Part shown: positions 1 to 10,390 of the stretch, piece after piece
Layout: every line of letters starts with the position of its first letter
Numbering within the stretch: the stretch's first letter is position 1
Assembly (NCBI GenBank): GCA_007376185.1
Contig: VMFS01000005.1
Location: 1 to 46,617, forward strand
Source of the DNA: Parcubacteria group bacterium Gr01-1014_30
Lineage (GTDB): Bacteria > Patescibacteriota > Minisyncoccia > Minisyncoccales > 2-12-FULL-40-12
Length of the DNA: 46,617 bases
Direction: 5' to 3'
The notes under the pieces: model-generated
Database searches by the model: none
The model's input: only the letters and a program-made list of their open reading frames with translations
What the model was told of the DNA's origin: nothing
Program-made: the position numbers and the translations under genes

Positions 1-99
1 AGACGCATTCCCCGCAATGTTCTAGGTCAGAGGGTGTACTTTGTTTCTCCCGAAGATCTTATTTTAAGCAAACTGCTGTGGTATAAAGAAAGCGAGTCA
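1..99 (+). repeat. Direct repeat copy 1 (identical to 2524..2622)
   Basis: 99 bp read as identical; left boundary unknown because it starts at the window edge. Confidence 0.9.
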
Positions 100-228
100 G
101 AGCTTCAGTTGCGAGATATTGAGTCTGTTTTGAAATTTCAGAAAAAACTTGACTGGGAGTATCTTAAAAAATGGGCTAAAATACACTCTACATTTAAAAC
201 CTTGGAGAAGTTAAAACGAAATGTTTAG
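1..228 (+). CDS. Nucleotidyltransferase-like protein, C-terminal part (truncated by window start)
   Basis: Frame open from nt 1; [33 protein letters not shown] is identical to part of the nucleotidyltransferase ORF at 2194; stop overlaps the next ATG (221). Confidence 0.6.
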   Translation, partial: RRIPRNVLGQRVYFVSPEDLILSKLLWYKESESELQLRDIESVLKFQKKLDWEYLKKWAKIHSTFKTLEKLKRNV

Positions 229-880
229 TCAAAATCACACCAAGCCGCCTATAAAATCCGTACTTATCGCTATTTTTAGCACAGCCGTTTTGCTTGGCGG
301 CTACTTGGCTCTGGCCGCATGGCAGAGCTGGTGGCCTTTTGAATTACAAAAACAGCAGGCCTGCACGCAGGAAGCTAAAATATGCCCTGATGGTACTGCC
401 GTAGGACGAACCGGCCCAAACTGCGAGTTTGCAGAGTGCCCGCCCGACCCAACCGCTGGCCTTGTCCCGAGCGAAGTCCAAGGGTGGCAAACCTATCGCA
501 ACGAGGAGTATGGGTTTGAGGTGAAGTACCCTGGAAATTGGCTCGTTAGTTTAGGTGATCCTCCGAGTCAATCTTCTCCAGCTTTTGGGCCAGCCGAAAA
601 TTATAGACCTCTAATTTTTATTAGAGCTGGTGCAAGATCATTGGACATGCTTGAGCGATCCTTAGATTCTACTATTTTAGAGAGAAATGAAGTAGTGATT
701 GGTGGCATGAAAGCTGAGGTTGTATTATACCAGCCACACGCACAAAGTTTACCGGAAAAAGACGTATTTTTTAGTAAAGATGGAATTGATTATCTTATTA
801 TAGGCAAAGAAGGCACAGAGGATGAAAAATCTTTAGAAATTTTCGACCAAATCCTCTCCACGTTCAGGTTTTTGGACTAA
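221..880 (+). CDS. Membrane-anchored protein with [27 protein letters not shown] Cys motif and PsbP-like C-terminal region
   Basis: N-terminal TM ([21 protein letters not shown]), Cys motif, [19 protein letters not shown]. Confidence 0.7.
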   Translation: MFSQNHTKPPIKSVLIAIFSTAVLLGGYLALAAWQSWWPFELQKQQACTQEAKICPDGTAVGRTGPNCEFAECPPDPTAGLVPSEVQGWQTYRNEEYGFEVKYPGNWLVSLGDPPSQSSPAFGPAENYRPLIFIRAGARSLDMLERSLDSTILERNEVVIGGMKAEVVLYQPHAQSLPEKDVFFSKDGIDYLIIGKEGTEDEKSLEIFDQILSTFRFLD

Positions 881-927
881 ATTATTTAGTTCCTTGCATT
901 TATGTGTAATTTAGCTATGATGTAATT

Positions 928-1158
928 ATGACGGTAGCCACTATACCAAAAGAGCTTACTCGAAAAGGCGAGTTGGTAGTAATTCCTCGCAGAGAATACG
1001 AGGATTACTTGCGTTTCAAAATAACTGAAGTGAGGCGTTCAAAAGCTAAAATTGATGCAGGGCTTAGAAAATCGCTGCAAGAACTTCGGCAAGGAAAAGC
1101 AGTGGGTCCCTTCGGCAGCGCAAAAGATCTGATGAAATCTTTGAAATTCGTCCGTTAG
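928..1158 (+). CDS. Putative antitoxin of a type II TA pair
   Basis: Small ORF directly upstream of a RelE/YafQ-like ORF; MTVATIPKELTRKGELVVIPRREYEDYLRFK. Confidence 0.55.
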   Translation: MTVATIPKELTRKGELVVIPRREYEDYLRFKITEVRRSKAKIDAGLRKSLQELRQGKAVGPFGSAKDLMKSLKFVR

Positions 1159-1161
1159 CTC

Positions 1162-1407
1162 ATGCAAGTTGAATATACTCCTCATTTTAAGAGAAAATTT
1201 GCAAAGTTGTCCGACGTAGTTCAGAGTAAATTTGAAAAGAAAATAACATTACTCTTGCGCAATATCCGCCACCCGTCGTTACACGCTAAAAAATTTGACG
1301 AAGCAGGAGATATTTGGCAGGCGCGCGTGGACGACAACGCGCGTTTTTATTTTAAAATTACAAGAAACACATATTCTCTTCTTGATATTAAGAAACATAA
1401 GGACTAA
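1162..1407 (+). CDS. RelE/YafQ-like toxin
   Basis: MQVEYTPHFKRKFAKLSDVVQ...HAKKFDEAGDIWQARVDDNARFYFKI pattern of the RelE/ParE superfamily. Confidence 0.65.
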   Translation: MQVEYTPHFKRKFAKLSDVVQSKFEKKITLLLRNIRHPSLHAKKFDEAGDIWQARVDDNARFYFKITRNTYSLLDIKKHKD

Positions 1408-1410
1408 AAA

Positions 1411-2034
1411 GTGGGTGATTCTCCTCAAAACAAAAGCAATACCTATGTAGTTGTTGGACTCATCATTGCTGCCGTCCTACTCGGCGGATATTTTGCTTTG
1501 GCCGCATGGCAACTCTGGTGGCCGTTTGCAGTACAGCAACAGCAGGCTTGCACTCAGGAAGCTAAACTTTGTCCCGATGGTTCATATGTAGGCCGCACCG
1601 GCCCCAACTGCGAATTCGCCGCCTGTGCAGGAGAAGTTGATGTCTCCAATTGGCAAACCTATCGCAACGAGGAGTATGGAATAGAATTTAAATATCCCAA
1701 AAGCTGGGATGTTAAAGAGTATTTAGGAGAAGGGCAGATAGAGATTTTGGAATATATTCCAGATACACATAATGTAATTTATGTTACTGAAAGCGCTCGC
1801 TCTCTAGAAGAGTGGTTAATAGCTGACGATGAGTGGTCTCTTTATTATGACCCTGAAATGATGACAGACGCAGAGCCATTTCTTATTGGGGGAGAGGAAG
1901 CGCTTTCTGTACAAATTAGCGAACTTGTTCTTCCCATGACTATTATTGGTATCAGAAAAAGCGGACGTCTTTATATTATTGAGAGTAATTCTGGATTAAT
2001 AGATATCCTTTCCACCTTCAGGTTTATTGAATAA
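1411..2034 (+). CDS. Membrane-anchored Cys-motif protein (paralog of 221..880), GTG start
   Basis: Shares [40 protein letters not shown] and [19 protein letters not shown]. Confidence 0.7.
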   Translation: MGDSPQNKSNTYVVVGLIIAAVLLGGYFALAAWQLWWPFAVQQQQACTQEAKLCPDGSYVGRTGPNCEFAACAGEVDVSNWQTYRNEEYGIEFKYPKSWDVKEYLGEGQIEILEYIPDTHNVIYVTESARSLEEWLIADDEWSLYYDPEMMTDAEPFLIGGEEALSVQISELVLPMTIIGIRKSGRLYIIESNSGLIDILSTFRFIE

Positions 2035-2039
2035 TTTTT

Positions 2040-2237
2040 ATGCAGAGAGTTTCAAAAGCAAAAGTTAGGGCAAAGTTTCTGGAAAGGAAATCCGCACAGG
2101 ATATTCAGGACGAAATTTTTAGGAGCATGTCGGCCGGCAAGAAAATTAAACTTACATCCGATTTTTCAATGTTTTTATTAAAACAAAATCAAAATGGATT
2201 TCGAAGACTTAATCACAAAAATAGCCGCAATACTTGA
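2040..2237 (+). CDS. Small hypothetical protein overlapping the nucleotidyltransferase start
   Basis: 65 aa ORF, 3' end overlaps ATG at 2194; two-gene module organisation. Confidence 0.45.
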   Translation: MQRVSKAKVRAKFLERKSAQDIQDEIFRSMSAGKKIKLTSDFSMFLLKQNQNGFRRLNHKNSRNT

Positions 2238-3252
2238 CAAATTGTCGATTCCGTACGCCATTACCGGTGGCTACGCAGTTTCTGTATGGGGACGCCTTAG
2301 GGCAACTTTTGATATAGATGTTATCGTTGAACTCTCAGTAGTCAAAGGAGGTGAGTTAACACAGGCGCTCAAAGCGCTCTCTAAATCTGGCTATATTGAT
2401 GAGCTGATGGTGACGGACGCTGTTGAAAGTAAGGGAGAATTCAATTTTATCCATACCGAGTCCGGCATAAAAGTGGACTTTTGGGTGATGGAGCAAGATG
2501 GTTACGGCAGAGAAAAGTTAGCAAGACGCATTCCCCGCAATGTTCTAGGTCAGAGGGTGTACTTTGTTTCTCCCGAAGATCTTATTTTAAGCAAACTGCT
2601 GTGGTATAAAGAAAGCGAGTCAAATCTTTTTCAAAACCAACCTCGCGAGGAACCACCGACTAAGCCAGATTTCGTAGATGATTCCAGGCGGTCACTAAAG
2701 CTGCCACTCGCTATTATTTTAATCGTCGCCGCTTTGCTGACTAGCTACTTTGCTTTGGCCGCATGGCAAATCTGGTGGCCGTTTGAAGCACAAAAACAGC
2801 AGGCATGCACTCAAGAAGCAAAACTCTGTCCCGACGGTTCATATGTCGGCCGCACCGGGCCAAATTGTGAATTCGCCGAGTGCCCGGACTTTGTGGAAGA
2901 TATAATTTTTGGCCTCGAAGCAGAGGAGTTTTGCGGCCCTGAACCGCCGGCAGAATGTGGGCTTGGAACGCGGCTCGGTTGCAGAGTTGCTGACAAAAAA
3001 TGGGATTGCTACGATAATATACCAACTAGTCAGCCCATAGTAACTTTTGAACAATGCGTCGCAGCTGGAAATCCAGTGATGGAAAGTTTTCCGGAACAAT
3101 GTCGGGATAAAAGCGGAGCACTGTTTGTGAATTGGCAAGGAGCCGGCCAGTTTTGTATACAGATTATAGCCCCTGCTAGAAATCCGGCAACAGGCGAAGT
3201 CAGAGAATTTCCTACGCCCTGCGACGTGCCCGAGGGCTGGAAACAAATTTAG
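2194..3252 (+). CDS. Chimeric protein: nucleotidyltransferase domain fused to TM plus Cys-motif domain
   Basis: ITGGYAVSVWGRLRATFDIDVIVEL nucleotidyltransferase motif, then LPLAIILIVAALL TM and [28 protein letters not shown]. Confidence 0.7.
   Translation: MDFEDLITKIAAILDKLSIPYAITGGYAVSVWGRLRATFDIDVIVELSVVKGGELTQALKALSKSGYIDELMVTDAVESKGEFNFIHTESGIKVDFWVMEQDGYGREKLARRIPRNVLGQRVYFVSPEDLILSKLLWYKESESNLFQNQPREEPPTKPDFVDDSRRSLKLPLAIILIVAALLTSYFALAAWQIWWPFEAQKQQACTQEAKLCPDGSYVGRTGPNCEFAECPDFVEDIIFGLEAEEFCGPEPPAECGLGTRLGCRVADKKWDCYDNIPTSQPIVTFEQCVAAGNPVMESFPEQCRDKSGALFVNWQGAGQFCIQIIAPARNPATGEVREFPTPCDVPEGWKQI
2524..2622 (+). repeat. Direct repeat copy 2 (identical to 1..99)
   Basis: 99 bp identity ending at ...AAAGCGAGTCA. 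Confidence 0.9.
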
Positions 3253-4424
3253 TGAATAGTTTTGCGGTGAAGTTTGCGGTAATAGCCGATGGCAAAGCGG
3301 TGGGCTTCTGCGTCAACTCGGAGTAAAAGATTGCGCAGTTCGGGCACTAACTCTGAGAGCTTAATTGGCTCTTTTTTATTGCTTTCGTATATTTTTACTC
3401 CTTTGTGACGGCTGTCTTTGGTCAGCGCGATGACATTAGTTTTTAGTTTGTAGTTTTTAGTTGTTAGTAAGGCGGCGTTGAGTTGCGCTTTACCTCCGTC
3501 AACAACTATCAAGCCGGGCAGAGGCCATTCTTTGTGGCGGAAGCGGCGCGTCAATACCTCTTTTAACATAGCTATGTCGTTGGGTTTTTTGTGCCAGCGA
3601 ATTTTAAACTTTCTGTATTCTTGTTTGTCGGAGCGGCCCTCTGTGAAAACAACCATGGCGCCTGTCGCAAACTTTCCTTGAATGTTAGAGACGTCGTAAC
3701 CTTCTATTCTGCGCCACTTCCTCGGCGGCGTAGCCGCTGCCGCTGCAGCTTGGTCTAACACTTTCGCGTTAGACATTACTTTTTCAAGAGAAACAATTCG
3801 GTCTCTTAACAGAGCCGCTTTTTCAAAGTCATGTTTTTTGCCGGCTTTTAACATCTCTTTTTCTAAGCGCAGGAGAACAGTTCTCCTTTGCCCTTTTAAT
3901 ACTTTGATTAGGTTTTTTATGTTTGCCTGATAACTTTTGGGGTCGGGGTTTGGCCCAGGGCAAAGGTTCAGATGGCACCAGGGGCATTTTGTCGCGGGGT
4001 GCTTTCGGGCCATATAGTACGGAAAAACTTTTCTTAGATATTTCAAAGTTTGCTTCAAAGCCCTTCCGTCCACAAACGGCCCAACGTAATTAGTTTTTAG
4101 TTTGTAGTTGGTAGTTTTTAGTTTCGTTTGGTGCGTTATAAGCATGCGGGGCAATTTTTCTTTGGTAACGGCTACGTAAAAGTAGTTCTTGTCGTCGCGC
4201 CATAAAATGTTGTATTTGGGCTTGTGCTTTTTTATTAACTTTGCTTCAAGAAGCAGGGCCTCAATTTCAGAGCCGGTCTCAAGATAGCTAACCTTCTTGG
4301 TTTGTTTAAGACGCTCTCGGTGCTGTTTGACTCTTTCACGCAGGTTGGCCGCTTTGCCGATGTATAAAACCTCTTTGCCCTTTTTGAAGATGTAAACCCC
4401 GGGGCCCTTTGGCAGCCTGCTCAC
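3249..4424 (-). CDS. uvrC: Excinuclease ABC subunit C, lacking the C-terminal HhH domain
   Basis: GIY-YIG (GPGVYIFKKGKEVLYIGKAANL), UVR motif (DFEKAALLRDRI), RNase H-like domain (GYDVSNIQGKFATGAMVVF). ORF is open to 4556; GTG at 4424 is the likelier start. Confidence 0.88.
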   Translation of the reverse strand: MSRLPKGPGVYIFKKGKEVLYIGKAANLRERVKQHRERLKQTKKVSYLETGSEIEALLLEAKLIKKHKPKYNILWRDDKNYFYVAVTKEKLPRMLITHQTKLKTTNYKLKTNYVGPFVDGRALKQTLKYLRKVFPYYMARKHPATKCPWCHLNLCPGPNPDPKSYQANIKNLIKVLKGQRRTVLLRLEKEMLKAGKKHDFEKAALLRDRIVSLEKVMSNAKVLDQAAAAAATPPRKWRRIEGYDVSNIQGKFATGAMVVFTEGRSDKQEYRKFKIRWHKKPNDIAMLKEVLTRRFRHKEWPLPGLIVVDGGKAQLNAALLTTKNYKLKTNVIALTKDSRHKGVKIYESNKKEPIKLSELVPELRNLLLRVDAEAHRFAIGYYRKLHRKTIH

Positions 4425-4427
4425 TTG

Positions 4428-4506
4428 ACCCCGTAATACAACTTCCGGCGCGTTCTTTTCAAGAACGCGAAGTCGCCGTAGGCGACCGGAAGATGATATA
4501 CGGGGT
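4428..4506. repeat. Nested palindrome: two hairpins enclosed by CTTCCGG/CCGGAAG and ACCCCGTA/TACGGGGT
   Basis: CGTTCTTttcAAGAACG and GTCGCCgtaGGCGAC inside the outer arms. Confidence 0.8.
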
Positions 4507-4520
4507 TGAGATATTTTCAA
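4493..4520 (-). promoter_or_regulatory. uvrC promoter (divergent): TTGAAA -16- TATCAT
   Basis: Minus strand -35 at 4520-4515, -10 at 4498-4493; overlaps the uvrA -35. Confidence 0.5.
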
Positions 4521-4534
4521 CTTTTGTGTATAAT
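4506..4534 (+). promoter_or_regulatory. uvrA promoter: TTGAGA -17- TATAAT, 8 nt before ATG
   Basis: -35 4506-4511, -10 4529-4534, ATG 4543. Confidence 0.65.
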
Positions 4535-4542
4535 TAGCGACC

Positions 4543-7479
4543 ATGACGATAGGCAATTATATCAAAATTCGTGGAGCCAGGACACACAATTTAAAAAACG
4601 TGAACGTTGACATACCAAAGAATAAACTGGTGGTGATTACCGGCATTTCGGGTTCGGGAAAATCATCTCTTGCCTTTGACACGCTTTACGCCGAAGGCCA
4701 AAGAAGATATGTGGAGTCCTTGTCCGCTTACGCAAGGCAATTCTTGGGCGTGATGGAAAAACCCGACGCCGACTCAATTGAAGGCATAAGCCCTGCCATT
4801 TCAATTGACCAAAGAAAGGCCTCGCACAACCCCCGCTCTACCGTCGGCACTATCACCGAAATCTACGATTATTTGCGACTTCTTTTTGCCAGAGCTGGCG
4901 TTCCTCACTGCCCCAAGTGTAAAAAAAAGGTTTGGCGGCAAACAATTGACCAAATTGTGGAGCAGGTTTTGAAACTTCCCAGAAAAACTGAGATTTTAAT
5001 TTTGGGCCCGGTGGTTTCGGGCAAAAAAGGCGAACACCAAGGCGTGGTGGAAGAAATCAAGAGAGCCGGCTTTGCCAGGGTTAGAGTAAACGGAATAACT
5101 TACCGTACAGAAGAAGCCCTTGGCACAAAGTTGGACCGTAATAAAAAGCACAACATTGAAGTGGTGGTGGACAGATTAGTCCTTGATAAAGATTTGGATA
5201 GGACGAGGTTAGTGGACTCTTTGGAAACGGCTTTGAAGCTGGGCAAAGGAACGGTTAGCGTTAATCGTTTAGCGCAGCCCGTATCGTCTAACGTTAGACG
5301 TAAGACGGCAAACGAAACGGGTAGCGATAAACGACAAACGACCAACGATTTACTGTTTTCAGAACATTTTGCTTGCGAGGAGTGTGAAATTTCTTTGCCG
5401 GAGTTGGAACCGCGCCTTTTTTCTTTTAACAGCCCTTTTGGCGCTTGTTCTCCCTGCCAGGGCCTTGGCGAGAAACTTGAGGTTGACCCAAAATTGGTTT
5501 TGCCAAACCCTAACCTGTCAATTGCCGAGGGCGCCATTTTCCCTTGGGCAAGGGCTTCGCACAAAGTTGGGCGCCAGGGGTTTTTTTGGTGGCAGCTGCA
5601 AGAGCTGTCGGAAAAGGAAAAAATTGATTTGAACTCACCGGTTAAAAACTTGCCCGAAGACAAAGTTGATTTAATTCTGGAACTTGTCGTTTCTTCTTTG
5701 GAAAGGCGATACCGCGAAACGGACTCAGAATATACAAGAGAGGAAATTGAGCAGTATATGGTGGAGAAAAAATGCGACAAGTGCAAAGGTAGAAGATTGA
5801 AGCCAGAGGCCTTGGCCGTAACCGTGGCCGGTAAATCAATAGACGAAATCGTTGAAACGCAAGTTGATAGAGCTAAAGAATTCTTTGAAAACCTACTAAA
5901 CCCTAAACCCAGCCCTTTCTGGAAAGAGCGGGGTAAACCCTATACCCTAAACCCTCAAGTGCGCAAGATTGTTCAGCCCATCGTTAAAGAAATCGTTAAT
6001 CGCTTGCAATTTTTGGTTGACGTCGGCCTTGAATATTTAACTATGGACAGGAAAGCTCAAACTTTGGCAGGCGGAGAGGAGCAAAGAATAAGGTTAGCCA
6101 CTCAGCTTGGTTCAAAACTGACCGGTGTTTTGTATATTCTTGATGAACCATCGGTTGGCCTTCACGCCAGAGACCAAGGGCGACTTATCGCGACCTTAAA
6201 GGAGCTGAGGGATTTGGGTAACACCGTTGTGGCTGTTGAACACGATTCCCAAACCGTGCACGCTTCTGACTGGGTGGTGGATATTGGGCCCGGAGCTGGG
6301 AAACACGGCGGCAAAGTAGTTTTTGAGGGAACGCCCAGGGCGCTGTTAAAGGCCAATACGTTGACCGGGAAGTACTTATCAGGGAGGTTAGCGGTTAGCG
6401 TTAATCGTTTAGCGCAGCCCGTATCGTCTAACGTTAGACGTAAGACGGCAAACGAAACGGGCATCGCTACCGATAAACGAAAGACGAATTACTTAATTAT
6501 AAAAGGTGCTAAAGAGCACAACCTTAAAAACATTGACGTTAAGATACCACTGGGGAAGTTCGTGTGTATCACCGGCGTTTCGGGCTCGGGTAAAAGTTCT
6601 TTGATGCAAGACATTTTGGCCAAGGCCTTAATGAAAAAGTTTTACAGGGCAAAAGAAGAGCCGGGGCTACACGAGAAAATTTTGGGAACAGAACATTTGG
6701 ATAAAGCTGTCGTGGTTACCCAAGAACCTATTGGCAGAACCCCAAGAAGCAACCCAGCCACTTACACCGGCGCCTTTACATATATAAGGGATATTTTTTC
6801 CTCGACGAGAGAAGCCCGCGTGCGCGGATACAGACCAGGCCGTTTTTCTTTCAACGTTAAGGGCGGCAGGTGCGAGGCGTGCGAGGGCCAAGGCGTAAAA
6901 AAAATTGAGATGTACTTTTTGCCAGACGTCTATGTTGAGTGTCAGGAATGCAAAGGAAAAAGATTTAACAAAGAAACTTTGGCGGTGGAGTATAAAGGGA
7001 AAAACATAGCCGACGTTTTATCAATGACCGTGGAAGAGGCCTTGGAGTTTTTCAAAAACATACCGGCTCTCCATGCAAAGTTGAAAACGCTCAACGACGT
7101 TGGTTTGGGTTACATTGAAGTGGGCCAGCCGGCGCCCTCTTTGTCGGGAGGGGAGGCGCAAAGAGTAAAACTGGCAACGGAACTGGCAAGAAAGGCGACT
7201 GGCAGGAGTTTGTATATTCTGGATGAACCCACAACTGGGCTTCACTTGGACGACATTAAAAAATTGATTTTCGTTTTACGCGGCCTTGTTGATAAAGGCA
7301 ACACGGTGCTTTCGACCGAACACCAGATAGATTTTATTCGCGCTTCTGACTGGGTAATAGATTTGGGTCCGGAAGGCGGGGACAAGGGCGGCAGAATCGT
7401 GACCGAAGGCCCGCCTTCAGAAATCGCCAAAAACAAAAAAAGCTATACCAGTAGATATCTAAGATCGGGAAGGGCTTGA
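4543..7479 (+). CDS. uvrA: Excinuclease ABC subunit A
   Basis: Two ABC ATPase halves ([28 protein letters not shown]), zinc-finger CxxC motifs, [10 protein letters not shown] and [10 protein letters not shown]. Confidence 0.97.
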   Translation: MTIGNYIKIRGARTHNLKNVNVDIPKNKLVVITGISGSGKSSLAFDTLYAEGQRRYVESLSAYARQFLGVMEKPDADSIEGISPAISIDQRKASHNPRSTVGTITEIYDYLRLLFARAGVPHCPKCKKKVWRQTIDQIVEQVLKLPRKTEILILGPVVSGKKGEHQGVVEEIKRAGFARVRVNGITYRTEEALGTKLDRNKKHNIEVVVDRLVLDKDLDRTRLVDSLETALKLGKGTVSVNRLAQPVSSNVRRKTANETGSDKRQTTNDLLFSEHFACEECEISLPELEPRLFSFNSPFGACSPCQGLGEKLEVDPKLVLPNPNLSIAEGAIFPWARASHKVGRQGFFWWQLQELSEKEKIDLNSPVKNLPEDKVDLILELVVSSLERRYRETDSEYTREEIEQYMVEKKCDKCKGRRLKPEALAVTVAGKSIDEIVETQVDRAKEFFENLLNPKPSPFWKERGKPYTLNPQVRKIVQPIVKEIVNRLQFLVDVGLEYLTMDRKAQTLAGGEEQRIRLATQLGSKLTGVLYILDEPSVGLHARDQGRLIATLKELRDLGNTVVAVEHDSQTVHASDWVVDIGPGAGKHGGKVVFEGTPRALLKANTLTGKYLSGRLAVSVNRLAQPVSSNVRRKTANETGIATDKRKTNYLIIKGAKEHNLKNIDVKIPLGKFVCITGVSGSGKSSLMQDILAKALMKKFYRAKEEPGLHEKILGTEHLDKAVVVTQEPIGRTPRSNPATYTGAFTYIRDIFSSTREARVRGYRPGRFSFNVKGGRCEACEGQGVKKIEMYFLPDVYVECQECKGKRFNKETLAVEYKGKNIADVLSMTVEEALEFFKNIPALHAKLKTLNDVGLGYIEVGQPAPSLSGGEAQRVKLATELARKATGRSLYILDEPTTGLHLDDIKKLIFVLRGLVDKGNTVLSTEHQIDFIRASDWVIDLGPEGGDKGGRIVTEGPPSEIAKNKKSYTSRYLRSGRA
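5252..5334 (+). repeat. In-frame palindromic element, copy A, inside uvrA
   Basis: 5252-5321 identical to 6392-6461; core palindrome CGTCTAACGTTAGACG; arms TCGTTTAGCGCAGCCCGT/ACGGGTAGCGATAAACGA (15/18). Confidence 0.9.
5893..5957 (+). repeat. In-frame CTAAACCC direct repeats flanking a hairpin inside uvrA
   Basis: CTACTAAACCCTAAACCCAGCCCTTTCTGGAAAGAGCGGGGTAAACCCTATACCCTAAACCC; encodes [21 protein letters not shown], absent from typical UvrA. Confidence 0.6.
6392..6480 (+). repeat. In-frame palindromic element, copy B, inside uvrA
   Basis: 70-bp identity with copy A at an offset of exactly 1140 bp; same reading frame. Confidence 0.9.
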
Positions 7480-7503
7480 CAATGTTTTTTGGTTGTAATA
7501 ATA
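7474..7503 (+). promoter_or_regulatory. groES promoter-like TTGACA with -10-like TAATAT
   Basis: gggcTTGACAatgttttttggttgtaaTAATATcc. Confidence 0.55.
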
Positions 7504-7517
7504 TCCAAAGGTAGTAA

Positions 7518-7544
7518 TTAGCACTCAACCCGTTCGATTGCTAC
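7518..7544 (+). promoter_or_regulatory. CIRCE-like (HrcA) operator
   Basis: TTAGCACTC-N9-GATTGCTAC; left half perfect, right half 7/9 to GAGTGCTAA; located upstream of groES. Confidence 0.75.
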
Positions 7545-7619
7545 TCAGGGCTTCGGCCGTGAGCGGCTCAGCCGAACGGTTGTCCTGAGCAAGCCGAAGG
7601 ACAAAGGTCTTAATTGCTA
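7537..7619. repeat. Palindromic insertion-like element flanked by direct repeat ATTGCTA
   Basis: Inverted repeats CTCAGG/CCTGAG, TTCGGC/GCCGAA, TTGTCCT/AGGACAA; flanking ATTGCTA at 7537-7543 and 7613-7619. Confidence 0.6.
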
Positions 7620-7631
7620 ATACATAAAACT

Positions 7632-9574
<1,943 letters not shown>

Positions 9575-9583
9575 AAATAGGCC

Positions 9584-9639
9584 TTAGCCCTATAGACTTT
9601 GGTTATCCCTGCCCTTGGGCATAGGGGGCGGGTTTTTTT
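9584..9639 (+). terminator. Possible intrinsic terminator after groEL
   Basis: GCCCTAT...ATAGGGGGC imperfect stem followed by a T-run. Confidence 0.45.
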
Positions 9640-9665
9640 GTTATTTGTGAAATCTTGGGTATAAT
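9638..9665 (+). promoter_or_regulatory. Promoter TTGTTA -16- TATAAT, 8 nt before ATG 9674
   Basis: Direct reading of boxes. Confidence 0.55.
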
Positions 9666-9673
9666 ATATATTA

Positions 9674-10390
9674 ATGTTAGCCAAGGATAAGGAAAAGCCA
9701 AAGTTGGCCGAAGTTGTTTCCATTACCGCTCATTATTTGAGAAACCCCCTAACCATTATTAGGACTTATCTTGAGGCGTTGATTTTCGAGGATTTGGGTA
9801 AAATCAATCAAAAACAAAAAGAATATCTTTTGGATGCTTTGGAGAATGTTAAGAGGATGAAAGAAACAGTTAATCAGTTTTTGGACATCTTTCTGGTTGA
9901 GGAAAAAAGATATAAAATGATATTAGAGCCCGCTGTCTTGGGAGATTTAACTGACGAAGTAATCGGGGATTTTTCACTTTTGACCAAAGCCTCTAATTGT
10001 GAAGTTTTTTTTAGAAAACCAAAAAATCTGCCCAAAGTCTTAACTAATCAACTGAAAATTCGTCAAGTGATTGAGAATTTGATCTCCAACGCCTTAAAGT
10101 ATAAAAGGATAGGCCGTGGTAAAATAGAAATAGCTTTGGTTAAATCAGGCAAAAACATTGTATTTTCTTGTAAAGACGACGGCATAGGAATTCCCCACAA
10201 GGATTTTAAGAAAGTATTTACTAAATTTTATAGATCAGAACAGGCCATAGAGTCAGATCCTTCGGGTGCCGGCTTAGGTCTTTATATCAACAAGGCTATT
10301 ATTGAGTTAAGCGGCGGTAAAATTTGGTTTAAAAAAAATAAAGATTTTGGCATGACTTTTTACTTCAGATTACCTATCGCTCAAGTATGA
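9674..10390 (+). CDS. Soluble sensor histidine kinase
   Basis: HisKA H-box ITAHYLRNPLT, HATPase motifs NLISNALKY, DDGIGIP, GAGLGLYI; no TM segment. Confidence 0.85.
   Translation: MLAKDKEKPKLAEVVSITAHYLRNPLTIIRTYLEALIFEDLGKINQKQKEYLLDALENVKRMKETVNQFLDIFLVEEKRYKMILEPAVLGDLTDEVIGDFSLLTKASNCEVFFRKPKNLPKVLTNQLKIRQVIENLISNALKYKRIGRGKIEIALVKSGKNIVFSCKDDGIGIPHKDFKKVFTKFYRSEQAIESDPSGAGLGLYINKAIIELSGGKIWFKKNKDFGMTFYFRLPIAQV

Noticed and set aside
5100-5786. 228-aa antisense ORF inside uvrA
   Set aside because: Shadow of conserved uvrA coding sequence; no recognisable domain.
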